In this document: positions 7,795 through 16,500 of the stretch, piece by piece | Layout of the letters: every line of letters starts with the position of its first letter | How positions within the stretch are numbered: position 1 is the first letter of the stretch | Source: a virus | IMG/VR virus record: IMGVR_UViG_3300042350_003642 | Location: 1 to 48,321 of that record | Strand: one strand, 5' to 3' | Length of the DNA: 48,321 nt | Made by a program: the position numbers and the translations under genes | Notes under the pieces: model-generated | What the model was told of the DNA's origin: nothing | Databases searched by the model: none | What the model saw: only the letters and a program-made list of their open reading frames with translations

Positions 7795-9068
7795 TAGTGA
7801 AATTGTTCCTCTTCGGTAGAACCCTTTAGTGCTTGGGTGGCTGCGTCTGCTTCAATGGTTGTAGTGACTCGATCAAAGTATCCGGTTCCCACTTCTCTTT
7901 GATGCTTGACCGCTTCAAATCCTCTAGTGGAGGCTGCGAATTCTCTTTCTTGAAGATCCACAAAAGCAGGCATACCATGCCGCTTATACCCATGAGCCAG
8001 ATCAAACATACCATAATTGAGGGCATGAAAGCCAGCAAGGGTGATAAATTGGAAGCGGTAACCCATGGCTCCAAGCTCTCGTTGAAATTTTTGTATAGTT
8101 GCATCGTCTAGGTTCCTCTTCCAATTAAAACTTGGCGAACAGTTGTATGCCAACATTTTGTTGGGAAACTTTTGATGAATTCCTTCAGCAAATCGTCTTG
8201 CAAAGTCAAGATCAGGTGTGCCTGTCTCGCACCAGATTAGGTCTGCATATGGTGCATAGGCCAATCCTCTTGACAGTGCTTGATCAAAACCGTTGCGGGT
8301 GTAATAAAACCCTTCCGCAGTACGTTCACCAGTAACAAAAGGCTGATCGTTGGGATCAATATCGCTGGTAAGAAGATTACCTGCTTCGGCATCAGTGCGA
8401 GCCAGCAGGACAGTAGGGACGCCCATGACATCAGCTGCCAGACGTGCTGCCTGTAATTTGTTGATGGCTTCTCTAGTGGGTACAAGAACTTTTCCTCCCA
8501 TGTGTCCGCACTTCTTGGCCGATGCCAACTGATCTTCAAAATGCACACCAGCTGCACCTGCTTCAATCATGCCTTTCATGAGTTCAAAGGCATTGAGCAC
8601 TCCGCCAAAACCGGCTTCGGCATCTGCTACAATAGGAGCAAAGAAATCAGTGTCACCACTCTTTTCCATCCATTGTATTTGATCAGCTCTAGTAAAAACA
8701 TTGTTGATTCGTTTGACCACTGCTGGTACACTGTCCGCAGGATAAAGACTTTGATCTGGATACATGGCACCTGCTAGATTAGCATCTGCTGCTACTTGCC
8801 AACCCGACAGATAAATTGCCTGTAAACCAGCCTTGACCTGTTGTAAGGCCTGCATGCCAGTCAAGGCTCCCAGTGCGTTGATATAGGCCTGGTCGTGCAA
8901 GCGTTGCCATAGCTTTTCTGCGCCGCGTTGTGCTAGGCTGTGTGTTACTGGGTCACTGCCCTGCAGATCAACTACCTGTTCAGCAGTATAGTTTCTCTTA
9001 ATGCCAGTCCATCGTGGATCCTCTGTCCACTGTTTTTGAAGTGCGCGAATTTTCTGTTCCCGTGTCAT
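7794..9068 (-). CDS. aceA: Isocitrate lyase
   Basis: It cleaves isocitrate to glyoxylate and succinate, the entry step of the glyoxylate shunt. The 424 residues match bacterial AceA (about 434). The catalytic signature KKCGH is intact (C187) within [18 protein letters not shown]. Other conserved blocks include DAEAGFGG (149-156), LLARTDAEA and the NCSPSFNW region, so it should be active. The ATG at 9068 has AAGGACA upstream, and the end overlaps nrdB. It lies between nrdA and nrdB, co-transcribed with the nucleotide-reduction genes. No malate synthase is in the window. This is a host-derived metabolic gene. Confidence 0.97.
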   Translation of the reverse strand: MTREQKIRALQKQWTEDPRWTGIKRNYTAEQVVDLQGSDPVTHSLAQRGAEKLWQRLHDQAYINALGALTGMQALQQVKAGLQAIYLSGWQVAADANLAGAMYPDQSLYPADSVPAVVKRINNVFTRADQIQWMEKSGDTDFFAPIVADAEAGFGGVLNAFELMKGMIEAGAAGVHFEDQLASAKKCGHMGGKVLVPTREAINKLQAARLAADVMGVPTVLLARTDAEAGNLLTSDIDPNDQPFVTGERTAEGFYYTRNGFDQALSRGLAYAPYADLIWCETGTPDLDFARRFAEGIHQKFPNKMLAYNCSPSFNWKRNLDDATIQKFQRELGAMGYRFQFITLAGFHALNYGMFDLAHGYKRHGMPAFVDLQEREFAASTRGFEAVKHQREVGTGYFDRVTTTIEADAATQALKGSTEEEQFH

Positions 9069-9080
9069 GATTGTCCTTGA

Positions 9081-11408
9081 TTACAATTTACAGGCTTCGC
9101 AGTCGTCTTCTAGCATTTGTGTTTCAATAGCTAGTGCTGGCAGTGGTAGTTCCTCGAGGTCTTGACTCTTGGCACCTTGTTTGTTGATCAAGCTATAGTA
9201 AAAGGTCTTGATCCCCCAATGATGGGCAAGCATGAGATTCCGAGCGATAAGCGTGGTAGGTACTTTGCGATTGGCAAAGTGTGCTGGATTATAAAACGTA
9301 TTGGTACTGATACTCTGATCCACGTAGGCCTGCAACACAGCCGCTGTTTTGAGATATCCCACACAGTCAGGTTGATTCCACATCAATTGATACCGGTTCT
9401 TGAGCTTGTGATACTCTGGAACAACTTGTGTAAATGATCCGGCTTTGCTTTCTTTCACTGTGATTAGACTCATTGGCATTTCAATACCATTGGTGGAATT
9501 AATCACCACCGAACTTGATTCCACTGGTGCAATGGCCATTAGCGTGGCGTTGCGAACACCATGCTGTTTCATTTCTTGACGCAGTGGCTCCCAGTCAAGC
9601 TCTGGTGTAAAGTCTGTGAGTTCATTAGATCCCTCAGCACGAAGTTCCCACGGAAACTGTCCCTGTCCATAGCGTGTGCGAGCACTGTCTCGACATGGTC
9701 CTCGTTCTTTGGCCAGCTCAACTGTGGCCTCGGTAAGATAAAATGCCTGATGTTCCATCCAGCTCTTGACTTCGGCCAAGGCATCGTTTTCACCATACTG
9801 TAGGCCACGTTTGGCATGCCAATAGGCTAGATTGGTTACACCTATGCCCAAGGGCTGTATCTCTTCATTGCTCAGCCGACTTTGAATTGAAAGAAAATCT
9901 TGATAATCTAGTATGTTGCAGAGGCTACGCTGAAGTATACGGCAAGCACGACGCATGTCTTCTGGGTGGCGGAATGCACCCCAATTAATTGATCCCAGTG
10001 TGCAGAGTGCAATACGACCGTTGCTGTCATCCAAACGTTTGAAGGGCTTGGTGGGCAGTAGAATCTCGCAGCAAAGATTGCTCTGATAAATGGTGTGATA
10101 CTCAGGATCAAACGGTCCTTGGTTCATGACATTGTCAATGAACACAAGATAGATGCGGCCGGTGTCTGTGCGTTCTTTCAGAATGCCAGATTTAAAAACC
10201 TCTTCTGCTGCGATAACTTTCTTGCGCAGCTTAGGATCTTTCTCGTATCGGCAGTATAAATCTTCAAACCGTTTTGTATCTTGGTAGAAAGCTTCATATA
10301 GGTCTGGTACTTCATTGGGATCAAAGAAAGTAATGGATTCTCGATTTTTAAACCTACGCCAGAAGAAAGCACTGAGCACCACGCCATAGTCCATGTGTCG
10401 TACTCGTGTTTCTTCCGTGCCTTGATTATTTTTAAGCACAATAAGATCATCAAACTGATGATGCCAAATTGGATAGAAAACAGTAGCACTAGCATTACGG
10501 ATACCTCCTTGGCTGCAACTACGCAGATCACCAAACCATTTCTTTAGGAACGGTATCATACCGGTGTGCATGATTTCACCACCACGTATAGGCGATCCCA
10601 ATGGACGTAGGCGACCAATCTCCAACCCAATGCCAGCACGTTTACTGGCATATTTGGCCATCATTTCTCCTGAAGCAAATATACTATCAAGATCATCGTC
10701 ACTACGAATAAGAACGCAAGAACTAAACTGTTTAGTTGGAGTCCCAAGGCCAGCAAGTACAGGAGTGGCAAGAGTAAATAAGCCGTCGCTGGCCGCTGTA
10801 TAATATTCTTTAATGTATCGCATGCGTGCTGTATTTGGTTCTTCTTTATGGAAGACCGTAGCCGCTGCCACCATGTATCTAACCTGTGGAGTTTCATATA
10901 TTTCCTTGGTGCTGCGATTTCTCACAAGATATTTTTCAATCAGTTGCTCAATAGCAGCATAGGTATACTGTTCGTCTTTACTGTGATCAATAAACTCCTG
11001 CATGCGGTCCCAGTCTGCTTCACTGTACCACTCTAAGAGCTCAGGAGTGTAAAGGCCCACTGATACGTTGCGTTTGACGATTTCAAACAGTCTGGGTGGT
11101 TGATAGCTACCGTAGACATCTTTGCGCAACATACTCAGACGCTGTTTGCCAGCCACGTATTGATAATTGGGGTGACCCACATCAGGATTGGCATCAATGT
11201 CAATGAGATCAACACAGGCACGCAGTGTTACAGCGTCGATCTCCTCTGTGGTGATGCCATCGTAAAAGTGCAACTGTGCTTTGATTTCAATCATGCTCTG
11301 GCTAACATCTGCTATGCCCTGACATACCTTGGCAATTTGTGCTTGCCATTTTTCCAATGCCAGTGGCACACGACTACCATCGCGTTTAACTACTGTGATT
11401 ATTGCCAT
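9081..11408 (-). CDS. nrdA: Ribonucleoside-diphosphate reductase alpha subunit, class Ia
   Basis: This is the catalytic subunit reducing ribonucleoside diphosphates to deoxy forms. At 775 residues it has an N-terminal ATP-cone (about 1-95), the usual site of dATP feedback. Active-site residues are present: C231 (SSCVLI), N444, C446 and E448 (NLCCE), C469 (IALCTLG), the Tyr pair in KTFYY, and the C-terminal redox pair C770/C773 (CEAC). All key residues of the E. coli enzyme are accounted for. It begins the nrdA-aceA-nrdB-grx unit. No clear promoter or Shine-Dalgarno is seen in the short AT-rich gap before the ATG. Confidence 0.97.
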   Translation of the reverse strand: MAIITVVKRDGSRVPLALEKWQAQIAKVCQGIADVSQSMIEIKAQLHFYDGITTEEIDAVTLRACVDLIDIDANPDVGHPNYQYVAGKQRLSMLRKDVYGSYQPPRLFEIVKRNVSVGLYTPELLEWYSEADWDRMQEFIDHSKDEQYTYAAIEQLIEKYLVRNRSTKEIYETPQVRYMVAAATVFHKEEPNTARMRYIKEYYTAASDGLFTLATPVLAGLGTPTKQFSSCVLIRSDDDLDSIFASGEMMAKYASKRAGIGLEIGRLRPLGSPIRGGEIMHTGMIPFLKKWFGDLRSCSQGGIRNASATVFYPIWHHQFDDLIVLKNNQGTEETRVRHMDYGVVLSAFFWRRFKNRESITFFDPNEVPDLYEAFYQDTKRFEDLYCRYEKDPKLRKKVIAAEEVFKSGILKERTDTGRIYLVFIDNVMNQGPFDPEYHTIYQSNLCCEILLPTKPFKRLDDSNGRIALCTLGSINWGAFRHPEDMRRACRILQRSLCNILDYQDFLSIQSRLSNEEIQPLGIGVTNLAYWHAKRGLQYGENDALAEVKSWMEHQAFYLTEATVELAKERGPCRDSARTRYGQGQFPWELRAEGSNELTDFTPELDWEPLRQEMKQHGVRNATLMAIAPVESSSVVINSTNGIEMPMSLITVKESKAGSFTQVVPEYHKLKNRYQLMWNQPDCVGYLKTAAVLQAYVDQSISTNTFYNPAHFANRKVPTTLIARNLMLAHHWGIKTFYYSLINKQGAKSQDLEELPLPALAIETQMLEDDCEACKL

Positions 11409-11412
11409 GTTT

Positions 11413-11847
11413 TTAATTTATTTGTCTTTTAAGTTCCGCCTGCGTTACTGCACGGCGTATTTTACTCTTATCTGTTTCGAGGCAGGTATTTAAGATGTCA
11501 TCAGAAGAATAATTCAGTATATATTTTCCTGCCCTGACCAGGACTAAATTGTGTGTTTGATCTTCATAAAGTACGCAGTCTTGTAGGTCATCACGATCTA
11601 ACATGGTTATAGTATACATGATACCTAGTCCACGTGCAAGATCACAAAAGGCCGTTTCTTCAAGCAGTGCCCAGGGATCGGGCCAAGTAGGACGGTCGTC
11701 CCAGTGTAGTCTATAGGGACGCCAAGGACGCTGGAACCACCAGCGATTGACTGCGGTGCAAACAACTTGGGTATCTAGTTCAGCCAGACTGTCACGTAAC
11801 TTAACCCAAGACCGCAGACGTGTTTCAAAATTTTCTGCCAGTTTCAA
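11413..11847 (-). CDS. Conserved-type hypothetical protein, 144 aa
   Basis: The function is unknown. It is Trp-rich (WWFQRPWRPY, then WPDPWALL and FCDLARGLG), a pattern I recall from hypothetical proteins of marine T4-like phages. No membrane span is present. The start is a TTG at 11847 overlapping the tailspike stop (TTGA); no ATG exists further in before residue 85. Placed between the tailspike and nrdA, it might be a tailspike-associated factor or chaperone, but nothing in the sequence shows this. Confidence 0.7.
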   Translation of the reverse strand: MKLAENFETRLRSWVKLRDSLAELDTQVVCTAVNRWWFQRPWRPYRLHWDDRPTWPDPWALLEETAFCDLARGLGIMYTITMLDRDDLQDCVLYEDQTHNLVLVRAGKYILNYSSDDILNTCLETDKSKIRRAVTQAELKRQIN

Positions 11848-13454
11848 GCCAAGTGTTCAATGTTATAGGTCAGACTGCCACCAGAACCTGTGCTGGTAGT
11901 AGAATATCTAACAGTTAAGGTGTCACCAGATTGAACAGCACTCAATGTAAGTCCGGTGCTACTGTTTTCGGTATAGTCTTCAGAGTAAGTGATTGAAGGA
12001 TCACTGACCACTGTCAAACTGCCTGTGCGATAGGCACTGCCTCTTGTGAATGTGTAGTTCACTGTGAACGCACGAAACTGGCCAGTAATTGACGTGCCAC
12101 TACCACCGCTGTCTGTGGTAAACAGTGTGGTGTTGGTTTGATTGTCTAGAATTGGTGTGACCACCGCGGCTTCTAGTTGATAATTGCCCAGACTCAATAC
12201 CTGGCCATTGTCAATGCTGATGATGCCTAGGTTGTTGTTTTGAATGCGTGGAAAACCAGATCCTTCAACAGCAGCGTCGGTTCTTTCAAACAGATCACCC
12301 ACACTACAGTTGGTCAAGGCATTGAAACTGATCACTGGGTCTGTGGGCGTGCCTGTGAATCCTGTGGCCACGTCAAAGAATGAATTGTGAACAGAGCCAC
12401 ACATGCTCACATCATCGGATATAAAAATACCTCTACGGAACACACTGTCAAAAGTACTATTGGTAATTTTAAAACCGCGTGGGCCGCCTGCGGCAGGATT
12501 CAACGTGTCAAGATACACACCTTCATACAAGGTATTGAAGTTGCAACTGTCTATGGCAGCGGCCTCAACAGCGTCTGTGCACCTTACACCATAGGTAACC
12601 TGACTAAAAGAACAGCCATGAGCAGTGACATCGTTGGTTATAAAACTGCCTGCTGAGTTGAAAGTAAAAGCAGAGATATTGTTTTGCAGGCCTGTTGACA
12701 ACATAGTACGTGTGATAGGACCAACAAAAGCACAGTTAGTAAACGCCACACTCTCTGCGCAGTCAACCAAACAGATATCAATGGCCTGCATGCTTTCAAA
12801 GCCCATGTTGGCAACCGTGATCTGTTGAGGTCTAACAGCGCCGTTGTTGCCAATCTGCGCACCGGTCTGCAACAGACTGTCGCCGGTACGAACCACATAG
12901 GCGTTAAGACTACTCACATCACTCTGCAGATCCATTTTGATAATACTGCTCTGCGGACCCTCCCCATAGAGATAAGCATAGGGAGGGATCACAATGGTTT
13001 CACTTACAAGATAAACGCCAGCTGGGAAAAACAATCCCCTGCGTGCGTTTGGAGCAGTGCTTCTACAATACAGCTGAAACATAGCACGTTGGATGGCCAC
13101 TGTGTCATCAGTGATACCATCTCCCACTGCACCAAAGTCAGTGATAATGGCAAAACTATCCAAACGATCCTGCAGACTCTGAGTTACTGGCGCACCTGCG
13201 CTGGGACCGGTCTGTACAACATATCCACCAGCTTCACCGCGATAGGTATAAGTGCCCTGCAGACCAAAGATGTTTGAAAATTCAGTGAGAATTTCAGTGT
13301 TGCCAATAACCGGCGCACCTTCTTCTAGTGTGCCGTTACCGATAAACAGTCTGCGCTCGTCTACAGCGTAGCCCAATTCTCCGCCAGAAAGCTGCGGCAA
13401 ATCAATCGCTAGTCCCTTGCGCTGAGTTATTCTTGAAATCTGTACAATAGCCAT
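11844..13454 (-). CDS. Tailspike with pectate-lyase-type beta-helix
   Basis: This is probably the receptor-binding or polysaccharide-degrading spike. Residues 1-60 hold a short repeat (GELGYAVDERRLFIGNGT) like the attachment domain of other phage tail fibres. Residues 105-125 carry the pectate-lyase superfamily start DFGAVGDGITDDTVAIQRA. Right-handed beta-helix-like coils with regularly spaced Asn, Ser and Phe run to about residue 420. The C-terminal 100 residues are beta-rich and may trimerise. Catalytic residues cannot be named. The ATG at 13454 follows CTAAATA by 22 bases, fitting late expression. It sits between nucleotide-metabolism genes, an unusual place for a tail gene. Confidence 0.88.
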   Translation of the reverse strand: MAIVQISRITQRKGLAIDLPQLSGGELGYAVDERRLFIGNGTLEEGAPVIGNTEILTEFSNIFGLQGTYTYRGEAGGYVVQTGPSAGAPVTQSLQDRLDSFAIITDFGAVGDGITDDTVAIQRAMFQLYCRSTAPNARRGLFFPAGVYLVSETIVIPPYAYLYGEGPQSSIIKMDLQSDVSSLNAYVVRTGDSLLQTGAQIGNNGAVRPQQITVANMGFESMQAIDICLVDCAESVAFTNCAFVGPITRTMLSTGLQNNISAFTFNSAGSFITNDVTAHGCSFSQVTYGVRCTDAVEAAAIDSCNFNTLYEGVYLDTLNPAAGGPRGFKITNSTFDSVFRRGIFISDDVSMCGSVHNSFFDVATGFTGTPTDPVISFNALTNCSVGDLFERTDAAVEGSGFPRIQNNNLGIISIDNGQVLSLGNYQLEAAVVTPILDNQTNTTLFTTDSGGSGTSITGQFRAFTVNYTFTRGSAYRTGSLTVVSDPSITYSEDYTENSSTGLTLSAVQSGDTLTVRYSTTSTGSGGSLTYNIEHLA

Positions 13455-13476
13455 GTTTTTATACCCGTTATGACTG

Positions 13477-13483
13477 TATTTAG
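13477..13483 (-). promoter_or_regulatory. Late-type promoter motif (CTAAATA) before the tailspike gene
   Basis: The minus-strand CTAAATA lies 22 nt upstream of the tailspike ATG and overlaps the stop codon of the nuclease gene. It fits a T4-like late promoter for a structural gene. Confidence 0.5.
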
Positions 13484-14196
13484 CTGGTCAAGTAGTAGAG
13501 CTCTAGACGTTTCCACCATTCATTGGTGTAGTGATCAAATTCGTCGCCCTCTAGCACAAACTCCTGATACTGTGGCGGTTTGATTATGGCTAGATTAGCA
13601 TCTTGCTCGGGTTTCACACACATCAAGATCACGCCTTTGCGTATGTCAGTCCCGTGTACTTCATTGTGCGCTTGAGCATACGCAGCCAGTTGCAGGAAGT
13701 AGTCCCCAATCCACTCACGCTTTTTGGGTTTATTGGTTTGCTTGTAGTCTAAAATACTCAGCTCGCCCGAGTGCATGCCCACGCCATCTGAAGTTCCTGC
13801 ATACAAACGTGGAAAGTACAGGGGAATTTCAACACCATAGAATTCTGTGACCTTGCTGTTGAGTCCTTGTTCAATAATCACCTTGGCCATGGCATGACTG
13901 GCCCAGCTAAAGGGATTAGCCGGTAGCTCTGTGACCATGTCTGTCTTGATATAGTTTTCAAGATAGGAATGCATACGAGTGCCACGGCTAGCAGCTTCAG
14001 TGGTTATCTGTTGTGCTTTTTGTTCGCCCACACGATTTTTCCACTGTTGTAGGGCCTCTCGTGCTTCTTTGGGCTTGGTGCGATCCAACACCGTGGTCAC
14101 GCTGGGCAGCTTGTTGCCATCAGGGGTATTGTAAACACGCTGTCCGTTGAGCAGGGTACGTGACAACGGCTCGTATTTGTATTTTTCAATTAGCAT
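13480..14196 (-). CDS. PD-(D/E)XK family nuclease (RecB/MGME1-like)
   Basis: It is a probable exonuclease. The core motif runs GTSDGVG (D137), then LSILDYKQTNK with D150 and K152, followed by the LQLAAYAQAH helix (Q169) typical of RecB-family and mitochondrial MGME1-like nucleases. RGTRMHSYLE at 71-80 matches the N-terminal helix of the same group. The length of 238 residues fits a single nuclease domain without helicase. The start at 14196 overlaps the dCMP deaminase stop by 7 bases. Its likely jobs are host DNA breakdown or DNA end processing. The superfamily call is firm; the exact role is inferred. Confidence 0.85.
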   Translation of the reverse strand: MLIEKYKYEPLSRTLLNGQRVYNTPDGNKLPSVTTVLDRTKPKEAREALQQWKNRVGEQKAQQITTEAASRGTRMHSYLENYIKTDMVTELPANPFSWASHAMAKVIIEQGLNSKVTEFYGVEIPLYFPRLYAGTSDGVGMHSGELSILDYKQTNKPKKREWIGDYFLQLAAYAQAHNEVHGTDIRKGVILMCVKPEQDANLAIIKPPQYQEFVLEGDEFDHYTNEWWKRLELYYLTS

Positions 14197-14606
14197 TGAG
14201 TAACTGTGATTTGGGATTTTTGTAAAAATTCCACACCTGAATTATCGCGATAGTTTTCACGATAGTACACATGCTGAATTCCGCTTTGATATATCAGTTT
14301 TGCACATTCCAAACAAGGACTGTGTGTAACAAACAAACTAGCACCAAGTCCGCTGTTGGCACCTCGAGCCAGTTTGGCAATGGCATTTGATTCTGCATGA
14401 AGAACTTCAGGCTTGGTGTACAAACTACCATCCTCGTTTACATCTTCACACACATTGCTCCACCCAGCTGGCATGCCGTTGTAGCCATAGCTGATCACAG
14501 TGTCATCTTTGACAATCACAGCTCCCACATGTAATCTCTGAGCTGGACTGAGCTGCGCGGCACGGTGTGCCCAGTCCATGTATAGGTCAATGTATTTTTG
14601 CTTCAA
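14190..14606 (-). CDS. Deoxycytidylate (dCMP) deaminase
   Basis: It converts dCMP to dUMP, the substrate for thymidylate synthesis; T4 gene cd is the analogue. The zinc site is clear: HAE at 70-72 (H70, catalytic E72) and PCLEC with C98 and C101. The 138-residue length fits. The start is a TTG at 14606 in a TTGA overlap with the IscA-type gene; the next ATG (residue 10) would remove the first helix. No thymidylate synthase or dUTPase is in the window. It cooperates with NrdAB in deoxynucleotide supply. Confidence 0.93.
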   Translation of the reverse strand: MKQKYIDLYMDWAHRAAQLSPAQRLHVGAVIVKDDTVISYGYNGMPAGWSNVCEDVNEDGSLYTKPEVLHAESNAIAKLARGANSGLGASLFVTHSPCLECAKLIYQSGIQHVYYRENYRDNSGVEFLQKSQITVTQC

Positions 14607-14932
14607 ACTCTAAAACTTTCTCCGCAGCCGCAGCGGTCTTTTTCTTGGGGATTAATAAAATCAAAGCCTTCGTTTAGTCCTTGCCGACGCCAATCCATTG
14701 TGAGTCCGTCAACATAGGGCAGGTCTTTGCCGTTAACAAAAATTTTAATACCATGACTGGTATATCCCATCCAGTCTCGGGTCACAGGAGCCTGATCAAC
14801 ATATTCTAGTTTGTAAGCCAGTCCAGAACAACCTGTGGTACGTACTCCAATAGAAATTCCAACACCTCGACCTCTGCGTTCAAGTTGTTGCTGCACCTTG
14901 CGAGCAGCTATTTCAGTTAGTTGTATCATCAT
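14603..14932 (-). CDS. IscA/HesB-type Fe-S cluster carrier (A-type protein)
   Basis: A-type carriers accept Fe-S clusters and pass them to target enzymes. This 109-residue protein has the three conserved cysteines: C35 in TTGCSGLAY, and C101 and C103 in the C-terminal CGCG. The domain spans the whole protein, and IKIFVNGKDL matches the family core. IscA, ErpA and SufA subtypes cannot be separated by eye. The ATG at 14932 overlaps the upstream stop (ATGA). IscU lies about 2 kb away, so the phage carries two Fe-S assembly functions. Confidence 0.92.
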   Translation of the reverse strand: MMIQLTEIAARKVQQQLERRGRGVGISIGVRTTGCSGLAYKLEYVDQAPVTRDWMGYTSHGIKIFVNGKDLPYVDGLTMDWRRQGLNEGFDFINPQEKDRCGCGESFRV

Positions 14933-15567
14933 CTAGTCCTAAGTTCATCAACAAAATCACGTAGCAAATGATGTCTAGTGCCATTCCAACGCCTACGCAT
15001 CCACGAATAATCCTGATACCAATGGTGTTCGGCTTCAGGGTGACAACCTATCAAACCAATACGACCTTGCATGATTGCCATGGGATCATGATTGCTGTAT
15101 CTTGCTATCACATCAACTGACCCTGACACTGCATAGCTGCATCCATCATAAAAATACATATGATCCGGCTTGCCAAGCCATGTGATAGGCATGTGTTTGG
15201 CATGTGGTCTTCTGGTACACGCATGTGGCCGGCGTATGTACTGCTGCACTCTTACACCGTCAAGGATGTCAAAATAATCTTGATCCGCCCAATAAGCCCC
15301 CATGCAGATGCCAAGATAGGCGCCGCCCCTGCGCACAAAATTGCGCACTCTGGTGCGATGCTCTCGCATTAACCAATCCCAGCTGTCGCTGTCTCCAATA
15401 CCGCCTGGAAAGCACACAATATCCACATCATCAAAAAAATCTGCTTCTAGGTTATGACGAGTGAATATCTTGAAACGATACGCAGTGCCTAAAGCACGCA
15501 TTACCCCATTTATGCTTTGCACTGAACATCGTGGTTGGTGTGAGAACAACGCAATACAGCTGGGCAT
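14929..15567 (-). CDS. Class I glutamine amidotransferase-like protein (biotin-ligase N-domain type)
   Basis: The flavodoxin-like fold has a Cys-His-Glu triad: nucleophile C88 in GICMGAYWA, and H176 and E178 in GCHPEAE. VCFPGGIGDSDSW near residue 51 and the GGAYLGICMG elbow match the BPL_N group related to GATase1, whose substrates are mostly unknown. The length is 212 residues. It starts at ATG 15567 with AAGGAC upstream, just after the 44-aa membrane protein. Amide or ester hydrolysis is plausible; no partner synthetase is seen. Confidence 0.75.
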   Translation of the reverse strand: MPSCIALFSHQPRCSVQSINGVMRALGTAYRFKIFTRHNLEADFFDDVDIVCFPGGIGDSDSWDWLMREHRTRVRNFVRRGGAYLGICMGAYWADQDYFDILDGVRVQQYIRRPHACTRRPHAKHMPITWLGKPDHMYFYDGCSYAVSGSVDVIARYSNHDPMAIMQGRIGLIGCHPEAEHHWYQDYSWMRRRWNGTRHHLLRDFVDELRTR

Positions 15568-15572
15568 GACCG

Positions 15573-15707
15573 TTACTGTTTGTCCTTTCGCTCAGGCTCT
15601 TGGACAACCACTGGCGGTTTTTCTGGCCATACTTGGTCTTTAATATAGTTGGCTCCAATCCAGCCCCAGGCCGAAAAAAAGCCCCAAACAACCATGTCTA
15701 GTATCAT
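15573..15707 (-). CDS. Small single-span membrane protein, 44 aa
   Basis: This short frame from ATG 15707 to TAA 15573-15575 encodes a hydrophobic aromatic segment (VVWGFFSAWGWIGANYI) followed by a charged, Pro-rich tail ending ERKDKQ. This is a credible N-in membrane microprotein rather than noise. It ends five bases before the amidotransferase-like start, and its tail contains that gene's AAGGAC ribosome site, so the two are probably coupled. A competing 79-codon frame on the same strand (15452-15691) has no such features. Function unknown. Confidence 0.55.
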   Translation of the reverse strand: MILDMVVWGFFSAWGWIGANYIKDQVWPEKPPVVVQEPERKDKQ

Positions 15708-15776
15708 AGGTAGAGTCTTTAGAAATAAGGGTTGACACAACTACTTATGCTAACTGTTTTCGCAAGATTATGCAAG

Positions 15777-15783
15777 CTAAATA
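15777..15783 (+). promoter_or_regulatory. Late-type promoter motif (CTAAATA) six bases before the desaturase ATG
   Basis: The plus-strand CTAAATA ends at 15783 and the desaturase ATG is at 15790. No Shine-Dalgarno lies between. If this is a -10 element, the transcript would start at or next to the ATG. Confidence 0.5.
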
Positions 15784-15789
15784 TCCCCA

Positions 15790-16500
15790 ATGCTAGAAAT
15801 CATTTCACTTTTGGTGATGACACACATCACTATATTATCGGTTACGCTGTATCTGCATCGTAGCCAAGCACATCGAGCCGTGACTTTTCACCCAGTTCTT
15901 AGTCACTTCATGAGATTTTGGCTTTGGCTAACAACTGGCATGGTCACCAAGCAATGGGTAGCTGTGCATAGATTACACCATCAACGCTGTGAGCAGCCCG
16001 GAGATCCGCATAGTCCGCATGTTTTTGGTATCTGGAAGGTGCTGTTCAAAGGCGCTTGGTTGTACAACACAGCCAGTAAAGATCAAAAAATGGTTGCTCA
16101 GTATGGAGTTGGCACACCTGATGATTGGATCGAACGCCGAATCTACAGTCCACACAGCCGCATGGGCATAATGTTGCTGTTGCTATTGAATCTGCTGTGT
16201 TTTGGCTATTGGGGGATTTTGATCTGGGCTGCACAAATGATCTGGATTCCGTTTTGGGCAGCAGGTGTGGTAAATGGCTTAGGACACTGGTGGGGGTACA
16301 GAAATGGCGAAACTAAAGATAGATCCAGAAATATTTTTCCTATTGGCCTTTGGATTGGCGGTGAAGAGCTGCACAATAATCATCATCTATCGCCTGGTGA
16401 CCCAAGGCTATCTTTAAAATGGTGGGAGTTTGACGTAGGCTGGATGTGGATTAGAATCCTGTCGAGTCTGCGACTGGCTGAGATTCGTTCTGTTTCTTAG
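15790..16500 (+). CDS. Membrane fatty-acid desaturase (delta-9 acyl-CoA/lipid type)
   Basis: It introduces double bonds into acyl chains with a diiron centre and oxygen. The three histidine boxes are complete: HRSQAH (23-28), HRLHH (60-64) and HNNHH (195-199), plus the extra H166 in GLGHWWG. Four membrane segments are visible (about 1-20, 38-55, 124-142, 145-162). The 236-residue length is short compared with full delta-9 desaturases (about 280-400) but resembles compact bacterial and phage forms. It is alone on the plus strand and its last 50 bases overlap the end of iscU. A membrane-remodelling role during infection is an inference. Confidence 0.92.
   Translation: MLEIISLLVMTHITILSVTLYLHRSQAHRAVTFHPVLSHFMRFWLWLTTGMVTKQWVAVHRLHHQRCEQPGDPHSPHVFGIWKVLFKGAWLYNTASKDQKMVAQYGVGTPDDWIERRIYSPHSRMGIMLLLLLNLLCFGYWGILIWAAQMIWIPFWAAGVVNGLGHWWGYRNGETKDRSRNIFPIGLWIGGEELHNNHHLSPGDPRLSLKWWEFDVGWMWIRILSSLRLAEIRSVS

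Noticed and set aside
12825-13277. 150-codon plus-strand frame opposite the tailspike
   Set aside because: Antisense to a strong beta-helix gene, with no ribosome site or family pattern.
15452-15691. 79-codon minus-strand frame overlapping the amidotransferase start
   Set aside because: The 44-codon frame in the same place has a membrane segment and coupling to the next gene; this one has neither.
15732-15737. Plus-strand TTGACA upstream of the desaturase
   Set aside because: No -10 element at 16-18 bp; the CTAAATA closer to the gene is the better candidate.
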